64,000 nucleotides of DNA from Nitrospirae bacterium MYbin3 (GCA_002753335.1 PEAD01000007.1:28501-92500); one strand, 5' to 3'; counted from the stretch's first letter, positions 8,751-18,492 are shown. A program made the numbers and translations. Notes: generated from the letters alone by a model not told the origin.

Positions 8751-9576
8751 GGCCGGCCGGCCAGAACCTGCAGAAATAGCAAAAACATTTTTGCCGTGGC
8801 TTAAGGAGCGCGGCTGCGAAATTTTTCTTGAAGATGGCGTGGCAAAACCTTTGGGGATGCGGGGTACAGCGCGAGAGGAAATGCCGGATATCTGTGATAT
8901 TCTTGTAGTGCTCGGCGGAGATGGAACAATGCTGAGCGTTGCGAGGCTTGCGATCGGCAGAGATGTTAAAATCCTCGGTGTGAATTTAGGCGGCCTAGGT
9001 TTTATCACCGAATTCAATAAAGAAGAACTTCATGCATCTATGGCAAAGGTGCTTTCGGGGAAATGCCCCTATGAAAATCGGATAATGCTGTCAACAACTG
9101 TTCACAGAGAAGACAACCAAATATTCGACTCGATAGTGTTTAACGATGTTGTGATCAACAAAGGGGCGCTTGCCAGAATAATCGATATCGAAACCTATGT
9201 CAACGATCTCTATGTTACAACCTTTAAGGCGGACGGCCTGATAATCTCATCGCCTACCGGCTCTACAGCATATTCTCTATCGGCCGGCGGCCCCATTTTG
9301 TATCCCACACTCAACAGCATAGTTATGACTCCGATATGTCCGCATACTCTTACGAACAGACCGATAGTGCTTCCGGACGATTTTGCGGTTGAGTTGATTA
9401 TGCGCTCCGATACCGAGGATGTTTTCCTGACTCTCGACGGGCAGTCCGGTTTTCCCTTAAAAAAAGATGATGTGATAGAGGTTAAGAAATCTGTTTATAC
9501 AACAAAGATACTCATTCCTTGCGACAGGGATTATTTTCAGGTGCTGAGGACAAAGCTCAAGTGGGGGGAAAGATAG
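8725..9576 (+). CDS. nadK: NAD kinase
   Basis: The product (283 residues from ATG 8725) phosphorylates NAD to NADP. It has the GGDGTML motif, NLGGLGFITEF and the conserved SPTGSTAYSLSAGGPI segment. A TTG at 8722 would add one residue, but ATG is better placed 5 nt after AGAGGA. It overlaps the end of tsaE, and the next gene's ATG follows its stop directly. Confidence 0.96.
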   Translation: MKKIGIICKAGRPEPAEIAKTFLPWLKERGCEIFLEDGVAKPLGMRGTAREEMPDICDILVVLGGDGTMLSVARLAIGRDVKILGVNLGGLGFITEFNKEELHASMAKVLSGKCPYENRIMLSTTVHREDNQIFDSIVFNDVVINKGALARIIDIETYVNDLYVTTFKADGLIISSPTGSTAYSLSAGGPILYPTLNSIVMTPICPHTLTNRPIVLPDDFAVELIMRSDTEDVFLTLDGQSGFPLKKDDVIEVKKSVYTTKILIPCDRDYFQVLRTKLKWGER

Positions 9577-11622
9577 ATGGCCTCTTGCAACCGGCGCAGG
9601 TTGCTGTGTGTCTGTTTTGTGCTTTTTTGTTTTTTTGTTTTTAATGCTGCTGAAGCTGGGGCCTATTCTGGCCAGACCGCAAACAGAACAGTCCATATTA
9701 AGGAAGGCGACCGTGAAACCACCGCTAAAGTTTATTACAAAGTAATCTCTGTTCAGGAAGCCGAATCTGTCGGCGACGGAGTTTTCGGGCTGAAACCTGA
9801 CGGCAAGTTTGTAATTGTCCGATTTAAGGCTGTGAATAAAGGTCCGGCTTCGGTTCCTGCGCATATTGTTTCTGATATTTCACTTTCGGACGGAAAAGGA
9901 ACCCTCTGGAAGTCGTCGGCTCGCGCTTCAGGTTTATTGAGGCTGGGGACCGAAGGCTTTGCAATAATTGAGCTTGATAAGGGCAAAGAGATAGAAGATG
10001 TTGCTGTTTTTGACATTCCGGCAAAAGCCAAACAGTATGTGGTCCGTTTCCCTTCAACGGTGAGAAGCACAAAAGAAGAGCTTCTTCATAAGGATGCCTC
10101 GCTAAAGACCAAAGATAAGACTGTGCCTAAAGAGCAGCCGATTGTACAGACAAAACCGGCCAAGCTTTCAATTGCAAAAGAGACAAAATCTGAACAAACA
10201 GAGCAGCCGAAAAAAGAATCCCAATCTGTGAAAAAAACTGAGGCGGCAAAGCCGGTAGAAGAGAAGGTTGAAGACAAAACAGATACTGCCGGGCCGGCCA
10301 AAAAAAGCATTACGCAGCCTGCTAAGAACTGTGATGCCATTGAAGAGAAAATCAAAAAGGCTCAAGAAAAAGAAGATATGCCTAAAAAAGGAAGACTGCA
10401 TTATTATGCTGCCGAATGCTATTTGGCTAACTCCAACTACACAACCGCATTGAGGCATCTGGACGAAACCGAAAATGCAGGGAAAGCGCTCAACAATCCG
10501 GAGCTTGATGTGTTGTCATTTATAGGCAGAGGGCGTGTATCCTTGGCGTCGGGGTATAAGGAAAAAGCGACCGAGATATTCAGGGCGGCTGCCGAAAAAG
10601 CGGAGCGTGAGGTTTTTCAGAGCCTCTGGGCCTCCGATTACACAAAGGCCCTGATTTCGATAAAACTCGCAGGCGTTTACTTTGAGCTTGGCGCAAAAGA
10701 AACAGCCAAAGATAGGATGGAACAGGCGCTGCTTATCAGCACTGATTTTATGCTTGAAGACGAAATTTTTTCTATGCTAAAACTGTATGACCCTAAGCTG
10801 CCCGGAAAGCTTGCCGCGGTAAGCAAAAGCATTGGAAGCGCGTGGGCAGCCTTCGAAAAAGCGGACTATAAAGGCATGGAAAAATTTGCTGCCGAAGCGC
10901 TCGACAAGGCAAAAAAAGCTTCTACCGCAAAAGGGATTTTTGACAGCGAGTATGCCCTTGCAACGGCACTTAGCAAAAAAGGTGATATAGATAATGCTAT
11001 CGGGTATGCCACCCATGCCCAAGTGCTGGCTGATAAAGGCAATGATACTGCGAGGGCGAATCTTATAAACAATCTGCTGGGGAATCTTTTGCGGCAGAAG
11101 AAATCTTATCAGCCCGCGATCGCCGCACTTGCAAAGACGCTCGCCAATGCAAGGGAGACTGGCAATAAGCGGGAAGAAGCTGCAACGCTGACCAAGATCG
11201 GCCAGACGCAGATGGAGATGGGCGAATACCGTGAGGCTTTCGAACATTTCAAGCAGGCGCTTAAGATCAGTCTTGACACAAATGCCTTAAAGCAGACGAT
11301 AGCCGGCGGCTATTTGAATATGGGAAGGTCCTTAAAAAAACTTGAACAGTATGACAAGGCCGAGAAAAGCATGACGATAGCCCTTGATATCTACAAAAAA
11401 ATCGTAAACGAAGAAGGGGAGCTTGCAGCGCTTTTGGAGCTTGCGGATAATAGTGCGCTTCAATCAGATTTTGAAGTTGCAATAAAAATACTGGAGCAAA
11501 ATCTGGGCCGCTATAAAAAATCCGGCCTCAAAAAAAGATTTGACGAAAGCCTTGCGGAGTATGTTTCCAAAGCAAAAGAAAAGACAAAAATCGAGAGATA
11601 CAAAGGAACAAAAACAGAATGA
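9577..11622 (+). CDS. Secreted TPR protein with N-terminal DUF4352-like domain
   Basis: This 681-residue protein has a hydrophobic signal segment (about residues 8-28, LLCVCFVLFCFFVF), then a beta-rich domain (about 50-155; VIVRFKAVNKG...ISLSDGKG) resembling DUF4352-type extracellular domains, a Lys/Glu/Pro-rich linker (about 165-245), and a long alpha-helical region of tetratricopeptide repeats (about 255-670, for example EAATLTKIGQTQMEMGEYREAFEHFKQAL). It is probably a periplasmic or surface scaffold. The ATG follows the nadK stop directly, and its own end overlaps the uracil-DNA glycosylase start. The specific function is unknown. Confidence 0.8.
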   Translation: MASCNRRRLLCVCFVLFCFFVFNAAEAGAYSGQTANRTVHIKEGDRETTAKVYYKVISVQEAESVGDGVFGLKPDGKFVIVRFKAVNKGPASVPAHIVSDISLSDGKGTLWKSSARASGLLRLGTEGFAIIELDKGKEIEDVAVFDIPAKAKQYVVRFPSTVRSTKEELLHKDASLKTKDKTVPKEQPIVQTKPAKLSIAKETKSEQTEQPKKESQSVKKTEAAKPVEEKVEDKTDTAGPAKKSITQPAKNCDAIEEKIKKAQEKEDMPKKGRLHYYAAECYLANSNYTTALRHLDETENAGKALNNPELDVLSFIGRGRVSLASGYKEKATEIFRAAAEKAEREVFQSLWASDYTKALISIKLAGVYFELGAKETAKDRMEQALLISTDFMLEDEIFSMLKLYDPKLPGKLAAVSKSIGSAWAAFEKADYKGMEKFAAEALDKAKKASTAKGIFDSEYALATALSKKGDIDNAIGYATHAQVLADKGNDTARANLINNLLGNLLRQKKSYQPAIAALAKTLANARETGNKREEAATLTKIGQTQMEMGEYREAFEHFKQALKISLDTNALKQTIAGGYLNMGRSLKKLEQYDKAEKSMTIALDIYKKIVNEEGELAALLELADNSALQSDFEVAIKILEQNLGRYKKSGLKKRFDESLAEYVSKAKEKTKIERYKGTKTE

Positions 11623-12338
11623 CCTCAATGGTCACGAATGACATCAGAGGCGATATATCTCTTGTGCTTAATTTCTATAAGGCATTTGGTTTTGAAAGCC
11701 TGCCACTTGATTCTGCAGACACCGATAAAGAGGCGGCATTGATGGCCTTGCGGCATGAGATAGGCGACTGCAGGCGCTGCAAGCTTTCAAAGGGAAGAAC
11801 CAATCTTGTTTTCGGCGAGGGGAATCCGAATGCGCGTATAATGTTTGTGGGGGAAGCGCCAGGCAGGGAAGAGGACAAGGAAGGACGGCCGTTTGTGGGC
11901 GAAGCAGGTCAGCTTTTGACACGCCTCATAAACAAGATGGGCGAAGACTTGGGATTTGAAAGAAAGGATGTGTATATTGCGAATATAGCGAAATGCAGAC
12001 CGCCCGGCAACAGAGATCCTGAAGCGGACGAGATCGAAACATGCTTGCCTTTTTTAAAAAAGCAGATAGCAATTATATCTCCAGAAATCATAGTCTCCTT
12101 AGGCAAGATTTCGGCGCATACCATGCTGGGCAGAAGCGGGCCTTTCAACAGCTTTTTTATTACGAAAGAGCGCGGCAAGTTCGGTGAATACAGGGACGGT
12201 GAAATCAGCATACCTGTTATGCCGACTTTCCATCCAGCATATCTTCTGCGAACCCCTTCCGATAAGGTAAAGACATGGAGCGATGCGCAGGCTGTGCTAA
12301 AACTGCTGAAGCACCCTGCTATGAGAGGCATGATCTGA
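11619..12338 (+). CDS. Type-4 uracil-DNA glycosylase
   Basis: The 239-residue product has the four cysteines of the Fe-S uracil-DNA glycosylases (C51, C54, C126, C142), motif [17 protein letters not shown] and the C-terminal HPAYLLR motif. It removes uracil from DNA. The family is annotated as UdgA/family 4, or as a phage-polymerase-like domain in some proteins; here it is a complete stand-alone enzyme. It is translationally coupled to the TPR gene (4-nt overlap). Confidence 0.92.
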   Translation: MTSMVTNDIRGDISLVLNFYKAFGFESLPLDSADTDKEAALMALRHEIGDCRRCKLSKGRTNLVFGEGNPNARIMFVGEAPGREEDKEGRPFVGEAGQLLTRLINKMGEDLGFERKDVYIANIAKCRPPGNRDPEADEIETCLPFLKKQIAIISPEIIVSLGKISAHTMLGRSGPFNSFFITKERGKFGEYRDGEISIPVMPTFHPAYLLRTPSDKVKTWSDAQAVLKLLKHPAMRGMI

Positions 12339-12339
12339 T

Positions 12340-12816
12340 ATGAAAAACCTGTGGGCTCCATGGAGAATGGAATATATACTTTCCGAAAAAGAACCATACT
12401 GTATTTTCTGCGTAAAGCCTTCCGAAAAAAACGACAGGGATAACCTTATTCTGTTCCGAGGAAAAGAAGCTTTTATCATTATGAACAAATATCCATACAA
12501 CAACGGGCATCTTATGGTGGTGCCTTATTTTCACACATCCGGACTGGAAGATATCAAAGAAAGCACACTTTCAGAAATGATGATGCTTACGCGGTATTCT
12601 ACGGCCTGCCTTAAAAAGGCGTTCAATCCCGAAGGGTTTAATGTTGGCATAAATATAGGCGGGGTGGCCGGCGCAGGCATTAAAGAACATATACACATTC
12701 ATGTTGTGCCGAGATGGGCGGGCGATTCCAATTTTATGGCTGTAACCGGAGAACTGCGCGTAATACCCGAGCATCTGCTGGAGACCTATGACAAACTGGT
12801 GAGATTTTTTAATTGA
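12340..12816 (+). CDS. HIT family hydrolase / Ap4A phosphorylase-like
   Basis: The 158-residue product contains the histidine triad HIHIHVVPRW and the N-terminal LWAPWRMEYI plus CIFC of the HIT/Ap4A-phosphorylase-like group. It probably hydrolyses or phosphorolyses dinucleoside polyphosphates or AMP conjugates. CIFC may be part of a zinc site. It starts 1 nt after the glycosylase gene. Confidence 0.9.
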   Translation: MKNLWAPWRMEYILSEKEPYCIFCVKPSEKNDRDNLILFRGKEAFIIMNKYPYNNGHLMVVPYFHTSGLEDIKESTLSEMMMLTRYSTACLKKAFNPEGFNVGINIGGVAGAGIKEHIHIHVVPRWAGDSNFMAVTGELRVIPEHLLETYDKLVRFFN

Positions 12817-12828
12817 CAGCTTTGTAAA

Positions 12829-12837
12829 TGGTATAAT
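12829..12837 (+). promoter_or_regulatory. Extended -10 element before the 12844 gene
   Basis: TG-G-TATAAT is a perfect extended -10 and ends 6 nt before the ATG at 12844 (3 nt before the ATG at 12841). Transcription would start at the second ATG, giving a leaderless message. No usable -35 lies at 17 nt. Confidence 0.45.
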
Positions 12838-12843
12838 TGCATG

Positions 12844-13323
12844 ATGGAACTTCACCGTGAAATACGTGCCCTCTATATAAAAACATCTGCCGAAGGCTCA
12901 CCTGCAACCCAGGAAACGGTAGACGGCCTCTGGCGCTTGGCAGCCGAAATTCCGCTTGTTGCGATTGATATGGGCGACAGCGGCGACATTGTTCTGCATT
13001 GCGCTTTTGAATTCAGCCTCGATAGCTGGAACACTTCGATGCGGGCTCTGCGTACGGCCATGTCGCTGCTTCGTACGAAAACCGGATATCTTGCTGTCCG
13101 CAAAGTTCTGGGCTCCGAAGATGCGCTTAAAACCGATCTCGAATGGTACAAAGTTACAAAGAGAGGCATTTACAATGTCGATCTTTCTGATCCTGCCGAT
13201 ATAATCGAAGACCTGGTAAGATATTCGGGCAACAACAAGAGGCACCAGCAGATAGGCGCTCTCGAAAAGCTTTTCCGATTTATTCAGAGGCAGGAAGACG
13301 GCGACAAAACAGCCGGTGACTAA
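12844..13323 (+). CDS. Hypothetical protein, 159 aa
   Basis: I do not recognise this family. The product is soluble, without signal peptide or membrane segment, and begins MELHREIRALYIK. The middle (about 40-110) looks alpha/beta, with an Arg/Leu-rich helix (RALRTAMSLLRTK). The C-terminus is charged. Two adjacent ATGs (12841, 12844) are possible starts; the second coincides with the expected transcription start. It overlaps the radical SAM gene by 8 nt, so the two are probably co-translated and functionally linked. Confidence 0.7.
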   Translation: MELHREIRALYIKTSAEGSPATQETVDGLWRLAAEIPLVAIDMGDSGDIVLHCAFEFSLDSWNTSMRALRTAMSLLRTKTGYLAVRKVLGSEDALKTDLEWYKVTKRGIYNVDLSDPADIIEDLVRYSGNNKRHQQIGALEKLFRFIQRQEDGDKTAGD

Positions 13324-14410
13324 AAAGCTGTACGGCAATCTACCAATCCCTCTAAAACGGGTTCATATCGAACTTACCAATGTTTGTGATTTCAACTGCG
13401 TATTCTGTCCGAAATCCGAGATGAAGCGCAGCTATGGATACATGGACACAGCACTTGCAAAATCCCTGATCACCGAACTTTCCGAAAACAAGGTCTGCGA
13501 AAAAATAACCTTCCATGTTATGGGTGAGCCCACGCTGCACAAAGACTTTTTCGAAATTTTGGAGCATGCAGATCATGCCGGTATGAGTGTAGGCTTGACA
13601 ACCAACGGCAGCGGTTTAGGCACAGGAAAAGGGAAGAAACTTTTGTTTCACAGGCTGCATCAGATCGATGTTTCGTTCCAAACTCCGGATGCAAAGTCAT
13701 TTGTTTTGAGAAAAGCGGGCGGCATAAATTTCGATAATTATTTAAAAGGCGTGTTCGATTTTTTTGCAGAATATCACAAAAAATATCCGGAAACAATATT
13801 CAAGTTTCGCTTCCTGAATACACGGTTTTCGAAAAAAAGCCTCGAAAAAAGAAAAGGCGCGATTAATGTCATCTCCTCCACACGTGAACTGCGTAATATT
13901 TTTCAGGACTGGGCAGGCCGTGTTTATGATATCATCGGCGCGGACGAGGCTCTTCGTACTAAGGCCATGAAGGCTTTGAACAAGCTGACCGCCTACAAAT
14001 GGAATGTCATAGAAATCTGCCCCAATGTTTTTTTTGAAACATACATTCTTGAGGATTGGGGACATGCATTTGATGACCGTCCTGTGAGGGATGCCTGGGC
14101 AGGCTACTGTTTTGGCATGCGCGACCATTTTGCTGTGCTGCACAACGGCGATGTTGCGCTCTGCTGCATAGATTATGACGGGAACACAGCAATCGGCAAC
14201 CTTCACAAAGAATCTCTGAAAGATATTCTATCTTCCGAAAAAGCGAAAAATATTATCGATGGCTTCAAAAAATTCAGGCTGGAACACCCCTACTGCAAAA
14301 AGTGCTTGGGCAGCAGCTCATTGGCAGAGTGGCTTTTCAAGCCTGTTGCCTCGGTTGTGGCGCTTAAGACACTTAAGCCTTTTTTTTACAATAAGACAAA
14401 AGTTTTTTAG
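13316..14410 (+). CDS. Radical SAM protein with SPASM-like C-terminus
   Basis: The GTG-started 364-residue protein has the radical SAM cluster motif CDFNCVFC (about residues 23-30), a GEPTLHKDF motif for SAM binding, and a C-terminal cysteine set (YCFG...LCCIDYDG...CKKCLG) like SPASM/twitch auxiliary cluster domains. The substrate is unknown. SPASM enzymes modify peptides or proteins or act in cofactor synthesis. It overlaps the upstream hypothetical gene, which could be its partner. Confidence 0.85.
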   Translation: MTKKLYGNLPIPLKRVHIELTNVCDFNCVFCPKSEMKRSYGYMDTALAKSLITELSENKVCEKITFHVMGEPTLHKDFFEILEHADHAGMSVGLTTNGSGLGTGKGKKLLFHRLHQIDVSFQTPDAKSFVLRKAGGINFDNYLKGVFDFFAEYHKKYPETIFKFRFLNTRFSKKSLEKRKGAINVISSTRELRNIFQDWAGRVYDIIGADEALRTKAMKALNKLTAYKWNVIEICPNVFFETYILEDWGHAFDDRPVRDAWAGYCFGMRDHFAVLHNGDVALCCIDYDGNTAIGNLHKESLKDILSSEKAKNIIDGFKKFRLEHPYCKKCLGSSSLAEWLFKPVASVVALKTLKPFFYNKTKVF

Positions 14411-14460
14411 CCCAGCTCCAAGATCTATTAAGCTTCTTCTGAGTTTTTGTCATTGAGCTG

Positions 14461-14469
14461 TGCTAAAAT
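14461..14469 (+). promoter_or_regulatory. Extended -10 element before the ALS-like gene
   Basis: TGC-TAAAAT lies 8 nt before the ATG at 14478, and there is no Shine-Dalgarno. This is one of several start-proximal -10 elements in the window. Confidence 0.4.
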
Positions 14470-14477
14470 TATCTCTT

Positions 14478-16109
14478 ATGAAATGCGCTGAGCTGCTTGT
14501 AAAATGCCTTGAAAATGAAGATGTTTCATTTGCCTTTGGACTGCCGGGCGAAGAGAACCTCGAGCTGCTCAGGGCGCTTGCTCAATCCGAAAAAATAAAA
14601 ACAATAATTGCGAGAGACGAACGCAGCGCAGCTTTTATGGCAAACGCTTTTGGCAGGCTTACCGGCAGGCCGGGCGTCTGTTTTTCAACATTAGGCCCCG
14701 GCGCCACAAATCTTGTTACCGGCATTGCTGATGCCCTTCTCGATTTCGCTCCTGCTTTGGCTATTACGGCTCAGGCATCATCCGCCAGAAGACACAAAGA
14801 GTCGCACCAATATGTGGACCTGCTTTCGATGTTCAAGCCTATAACAAAATGGAACTGCCGCATAGAAGCTCCTGCTACAGCTAACGAAATTGTGAGAAAG
14901 GCTTTCAGACTTGCGGTGCAGGAAAAGCAGGGGCCTGTTCACATAGAGCTTCCTGAAGACATTGCTGATATGCCTGCCGAAAGCAGCCCGATCGCAGCTT
15001 CTTATCCGGAGCATACAGTTCCTGATGAAAAGGCGTTTCATAAAGCGGCTGCAATGATAAAGGATGCAGATCTGCCGGTCATACTCGCAGGGCACGGGGT
15101 CATAAGAGGAAAAGCCACGGACGAGCTTATCAAATTTGCCAGAAAAACAGGAATAGCGGTCATTAACACCTTTATGGGCATGGGCGCTATTCCTGCAGAC
15201 GACGAACTTTTTATATCGACAATAGGGCTTCAGGCGAGGGATTATATTCAATGCGGACTTGATAGGGCGGACCTCATAATAGCGATAGGTTACGATCCTG
15301 TAGAGTTCAGCCCAAAATGGTGGGATGGAAACAAAAAGATAATTCATATTGACGCCACCCCGGCAGAAGTGGACCAAAACTACAACGCCTTTGAACTGAT
15401 AGGTGACTTGAGCTATGTTTTAAAAATGCTTACAGATGCTTTGGCCGCTCAAAAAGATTCCGGATATTTTTTAAAACTGAAAAAAGAGATCGAAAATAAT
15501 ATGTCCGACAGTGCTTTTTTGTCCGAAAGCGGCAGCATTACCCCTTTGCAGATAGTCAATGATATGAGGAAGGCACTTGGCAGGAGTGATATTCTGATAA
15601 GCGATGTGGGGGCGCACAAGATATGGATCGGAAGATTTTATCCGGCGTATAAGCCCAATACCGTTATTATTTCGAACGGTTTTGCATCTATGGGATTCGC
15701 CATACCCGCTGCAATAGCGGCTAAACTGCAGCATCCGGAAAAGAAAATTATAGCCGCAGTCGGTGACGGCGGCTTTATGATGTCGATGGCCGAACTTGAA
15801 ACTGCCGTAAGATACAAACTTCCGTTCGTCACCGTTATTTTCAATGACAATGGATACGGGCTGATAAAATGGAAGCAGCAGGCCAGATACAACAAGAATT
15901 TTTTTGTTGATCTGGGGAACCCAGATTTTGTGAAGCTCGCAGAATCATTTGGATGCAAGGCTTACAGGGCGGAGCATTCCTCCGAACTTTTTCCTGCCAT
16001 TACAGATGCGCTTAGGCAAACTGTGCCCTCGGTTATCGACTGCAGGGTTGATTATTCAACAAATATGAAGCTTACCGAAAAACTTGGACAAATAGTATGC
16101 AAGATATAA
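14478..16109 (+). CDS. Acetolactate synthase-like ThDP enzyme
   Basis: The product (543 residues from ATG 14478) is a full three-domain thiamine-diphosphate enzyme. It shows GLPGEENLELL near the N-terminus, the catalytic-type glutamate in ARDERSAAFMA, GPGATNLVTGIADA, the central domain (about 185-320), and the ThDP motif GDGGFMMSMAELETAV...FNDNGYG. It resembles catabolic AlsS-type or orphan IlvB-type acetolactate synthases. No small regulatory subunit is adjacent. A GTG at 14460 is upstream, but the ATG fits family alignments. The gene overlaps nadB by 13 nt. The substrate is not certain. Confidence 0.85.
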   Translation: MKCAELLVKCLENEDVSFAFGLPGEENLELLRALAQSEKIKTIIARDERSAAFMANAFGRLTGRPGVCFSTLGPGATNLVTGIADALLDFAPALAITAQASSARRHKESHQYVDLLSMFKPITKWNCRIEAPATANEIVRKAFRLAVQEKQGPVHIELPEDIADMPAESSPIAASYPEHTVPDEKAFHKAAAMIKDADLPVILAGHGVIRGKATDELIKFARKTGIAVINTFMGMGAIPADDELFISTIGLQARDYIQCGLDRADLIIAIGYDPVEFSPKWWDGNKKIIHIDATPAEVDQNYNAFELIGDLSYVLKMLTDALAAQKDSGYFLKLKKEIENNMSDSAFLSESGSITPLQIVNDMRKALGRSDILISDVGAHKIWIGRFYPAYKPNTVIISNGFASMGFAIPAAIAAKLQHPEKKIIAAVGDGGFMMSMAELETAVRYKLPFVTVIFNDNGYGLIKWKQQARYNKNFFVDLGNPDFVKLAESFGCKAYRAEHSSELFPAITDALRQTVPSVIDCRVDYSTNMKLTEKLGQIVCKI

Positions 16110-17653
16110 CAACCGATTTTCTGGTCATCGGAAGCGGAGTGGCAGGGCTTCGGGCTGCAATAGAGCTTGCGGGCAAAGGAAATGTGCTGGTGGTAACGAA
16201 AGACATTCCCACCGAGAGCAGCACCGAATATGCCCAAGGCGGGGTGGCGGTAGCTTTGAGTGATGAGGATGAGGTTGGAATACATTTTGAGGATACGATC
16301 CGGGCAGGCGACGGTCTTTGCCGTGAAGATGCAGTAAAGGTGCTTGTTGAAGAAGGCCCCGAGAGGATACGTGAGCTTATAGAGTGGGGCGCCGAATTTG
16401 ACAGGGAAGGAACAAAGCTCGCGTTTACGCTTGAAGCAGCGCATTCAAGAAGAAGGGTTCTTCATGCAAATGGAGATTCTACAGGCAAAGAACTTGAGAG
16501 GTCGCTTCTTAGCAAAGTGATTTCTATCAATACTATAAGCAGGCTTCCATTTTCGATTGCGGCAGATTTGCTTGTGAAAGACGGCAGATGCTATGGGGCT
16601 TACATTCTTAAAGACGCTAAGATGTGCAGGGTTTTTGCAAGGGCTACGGTTTTAGCCACAGGCGGAGCAGGACAGGCTTTTTCGAGGACAACCAATCCGG
16701 CGGTTGCTACGGGAGACGGAATGGCAATTGCGTACAGGGCAGGAGCAGTTCTTGAAGATATGGAGTTTGTCCAGTTTCATCCCACCGCGCTTTATGCGCC
16801 CTCTGCGCCGCAGTTTCTTTTGACAGAAGCGATGAGGGGCGAAGGGGCTGTCCTAAAAAATATCGCAAACAAACCGTTTATGTCCTGTTATCACCAGCAG
16901 GCCGAACTTGCGCCGCGAGATGTGGTGTCGCGGGCTATAATTTCTGAAATGGTCAGCACAAAGAGCAATAATGTGTATCTTGACCTTACACATAAGGACA
17001 GTGGGTTTATAAAACACAGGTTTCCAAGGATTTACTCTACCTGTCTTCGCTACGATGTTGATATAACGCGTGACATGATACCTGTATCTCCCGCAGCGCA
17101 TTACATAATGGGCGGTGTAAAAACAGACCTTGATGGAGCGACAAATATAAAGGGCCTTTATGCAGCAGGCGAGGTTGCATGCACGGGTGTTCATGGTGCG
17201 AACAGACTGGCAAGCAACAGTCTTCTCGAAGGTCTTGTTTATGGGTTTCGGGCTGGACGTTCAGCAGCATCCGAAACAGGCAGAGAATTGCCGGATGGAA
17301 GATATTTTGGGAAAGGCGCGATATTTGAAAATGGAAAAGACGATGTAGCCAATATAGAAGAGGTGAGAACTTTTGTCAGGCGTATTATGTGGGACCGGGT
17401 CGGCATTATACGGTGCGGAGTTTCTCTATCAGAAGCTTGGGACAAATTTTCGGAAATAAAACCTCTGCTTGATTCAACTTTTATGACGCGCCGCGGGCTT
17501 GAACTCAGGAATATGCTTACGGTATCTCTTCTGATAACCAAAGCGGCCTTAAACCGTAAAGGAAGCATAGGTGGACATTACAGATCTGATTTTACGGACA
17601 GGGGCAGCGAATGGCATCGCCGCATAACCCTTTCAAATCAGGATGGCCTGTAA
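16097..17653 (+). CDS. nadB: L-aspartate oxidase
   Basis: The 518-residue flavoprotein begins with the FAD dinucleotide motif VIGSGVAGLRAA and carries STEYAQGGVAVAL, EAAHSRRRVLHANGDSTGKE and the C-terminal GEVACTGVHGANRLASNSLLEG motif. It oxidises aspartate to iminoaspartate in de novo NAD synthesis, with fumarate a likely acceptor in anaerobes. HSRRRVLHANGDSTG distinguishes it from the fumarate reductase/succinate dehydrogenase flavoprotein. nadA and nadC are not adjacent. Confidence 0.94.
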   Translation: MQDITTDFLVIGSGVAGLRAAIELAGKGNVLVVTKDIPTESSTEYAQGGVAVALSDEDEVGIHFEDTIRAGDGLCREDAVKVLVEEGPERIRELIEWGAEFDREGTKLAFTLEAAHSRRRVLHANGDSTGKELERSLLSKVISINTISRLPFSIAADLLVKDGRCYGAYILKDAKMCRVFARATVLATGGAGQAFSRTTNPAVATGDGMAIAYRAGAVLEDMEFVQFHPTALYAPSAPQFLLTEAMRGEGAVLKNIANKPFMSCYHQQAELAPRDVVSRAIISEMVSTKSNNVYLDLTHKDSGFIKHRFPRIYSTCLRYDVDITRDMIPVSPAAHYIMGGVKTDLDGATNIKGLYAAGEVACTGVHGANRLASNSLLEGLVYGFRAGRSAASETGRELPDGRYFGKGAIFENGKDDVANIEEVRTFVRRIMWDRVGIIRCGVSLSEAWDKFSEIKPLLDSTFMTRRGLELRNMLTVSLLITKAALNRKGSIGGHYRSDFTDRGSEWHRRITLSNQDGL

Positions 17654-17660
17654 AACCTGA

Positions 17661-17690
17661 TTGTATAGACCTGCACTAATCGTTTAAACT
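17661..17690 (+). promoter_or_regulatory. Sigma-70-like promoter of the PilF-like gene
   Basis: TTGTAT (17661-17666) and TAAACT (17685-17690) are 18 nt apart, and the -10 ends 5 nt before the ATG with no Shine-Dalgarno between. A leaderless transcript is likely if it is used. Confidence 0.4.
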
Positions 17691-17695
17691 GAAAT

Positions 17696-18424
17696 ATGCG
17701 AAATAAAACTGGTCTAAATTTAATTTTCTCTTTTGCAGGGTTGTTTTTGCTTGCATTGTTTGCGGGCTGTGCCAGTGTGGGCGTAGAAGAAGAAAAAGAA
17801 GCCGAGTTTCATCTAAAAATGGGCAGCTCTTCGCTCAACGAAGGCAATATACAGGGTGCGTTTGTGGAGCTGCAGAAATCTCTTCAGCTGAATCCTAACA
17901 ACAAAGAGACGCTCAATACTCTCGGTCTTGTATATATGCATCTGGACGATTACAATAAAGCGAAGGATTTGCTTTTAAGAGCAATAAGCCTTGATGCCGA
18001 ATTCTCCGAAGCGCACAACAATTTAGGGCTTGCCTACGCAAAAAGCCAAGAATGGCAGAATGCTATAGAGTCCTATAAGAAAGCGCTTTTAAATCCCTTG
18101 TTTCAGACCCCCGAGAAGACCTTTTGCAATTTAGGTTCTGCATATTACAGAGCCGGGCAATATGACCTTGCAGCAAACGCATTTAAGGATGCGCTAAGAA
18201 GAAACCAGCAGTTTGTACAGGCATATTACGGACTTGCCCTTTATTACAACAAGGTTTCAAGATACGGAGACGCAGCCGATGCTATAAAACGCGGTTTGCA
18301 GATGGATCCCGAATATGCGGGCAATGCCAAAAAGTATGCGGAAGACTCAAGGAGAAGACTGCTCTCGGCCAAAGGGGAAGAGGAGCAGGAAATTAAAGAT
18401 CTACTCGAAATACTTAACTACTAA
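17696..18424 (+). CDS. PilF/PilW-like TPR lipoprotein
   Basis: The 242-residue protein has a lipoprotein signal ending at the lipobox LFAGC (about residue 25) followed by at least four TPR units (for example NPNNKETLNTLGLVYMHLDDYNKA and EFSEAHNNLGLAYAKSQEWQNA). This resembles PilF/PilW, the outer-membrane pilotin that helps type IV pilus secretin assembly. No pilus genes are nearby, so the role is inferred from architecture. It ends just before a strong terminator shared with glnA. Confidence 0.82.
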   Translation: MRNKTGLNLIFSFAGLFLLALFAGCASVGVEEEKEAEFHLKMGSSSLNEGNIQGAFVELQKSLQLNPNNKETLNTLGLVYMHLDDYNKAKDLLLRAISLDAEFSEAHNNLGLAYAKSQEWQNAIESYKKALLNPLFQTPEKTFCNLGSAYYRAGQYDLAANAFKDALRRNQQFVQAYYGLALYYNKVSRYGDAADAIKRGLQMDPEYAGNAKKYAEDSRRRLLSAKGEEEQEIKDLLEILNY

Positions 18425-18438
18425 TTTCCTTTTATAAG

Positions 18439-18467
18439 AAAAGCCCCTCGATTGTTGAGGGGCTTTT
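18439..18467. terminator. Bidirectional terminator between PilF-like gene and glnA
   Basis: A perfect 11-bp stem (AAAAGCCCCTC / GAGGGGCTTTT) with a 7-nt loop is flanked by A- and T-rich ends on both strands. It lies between two convergent genes. Confidence 0.9.
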
Positions 18468-18492
18468 CTTATATCTTAATTCAAACCGCTTT

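Noticed and set aside
12813..12837. TTGACA followed by TATAAT before the 12844 gene
   Set aside because: Only 13 nt separate them, too short for a normal sigma-70 promoter. I keep only the extended -10 element.
14778..15377. 199-codon reverse frame inside the acetolactate-synthase-like gene
   Set aside because: No domain, no start signal, and fully within a conserved enzyme gene.
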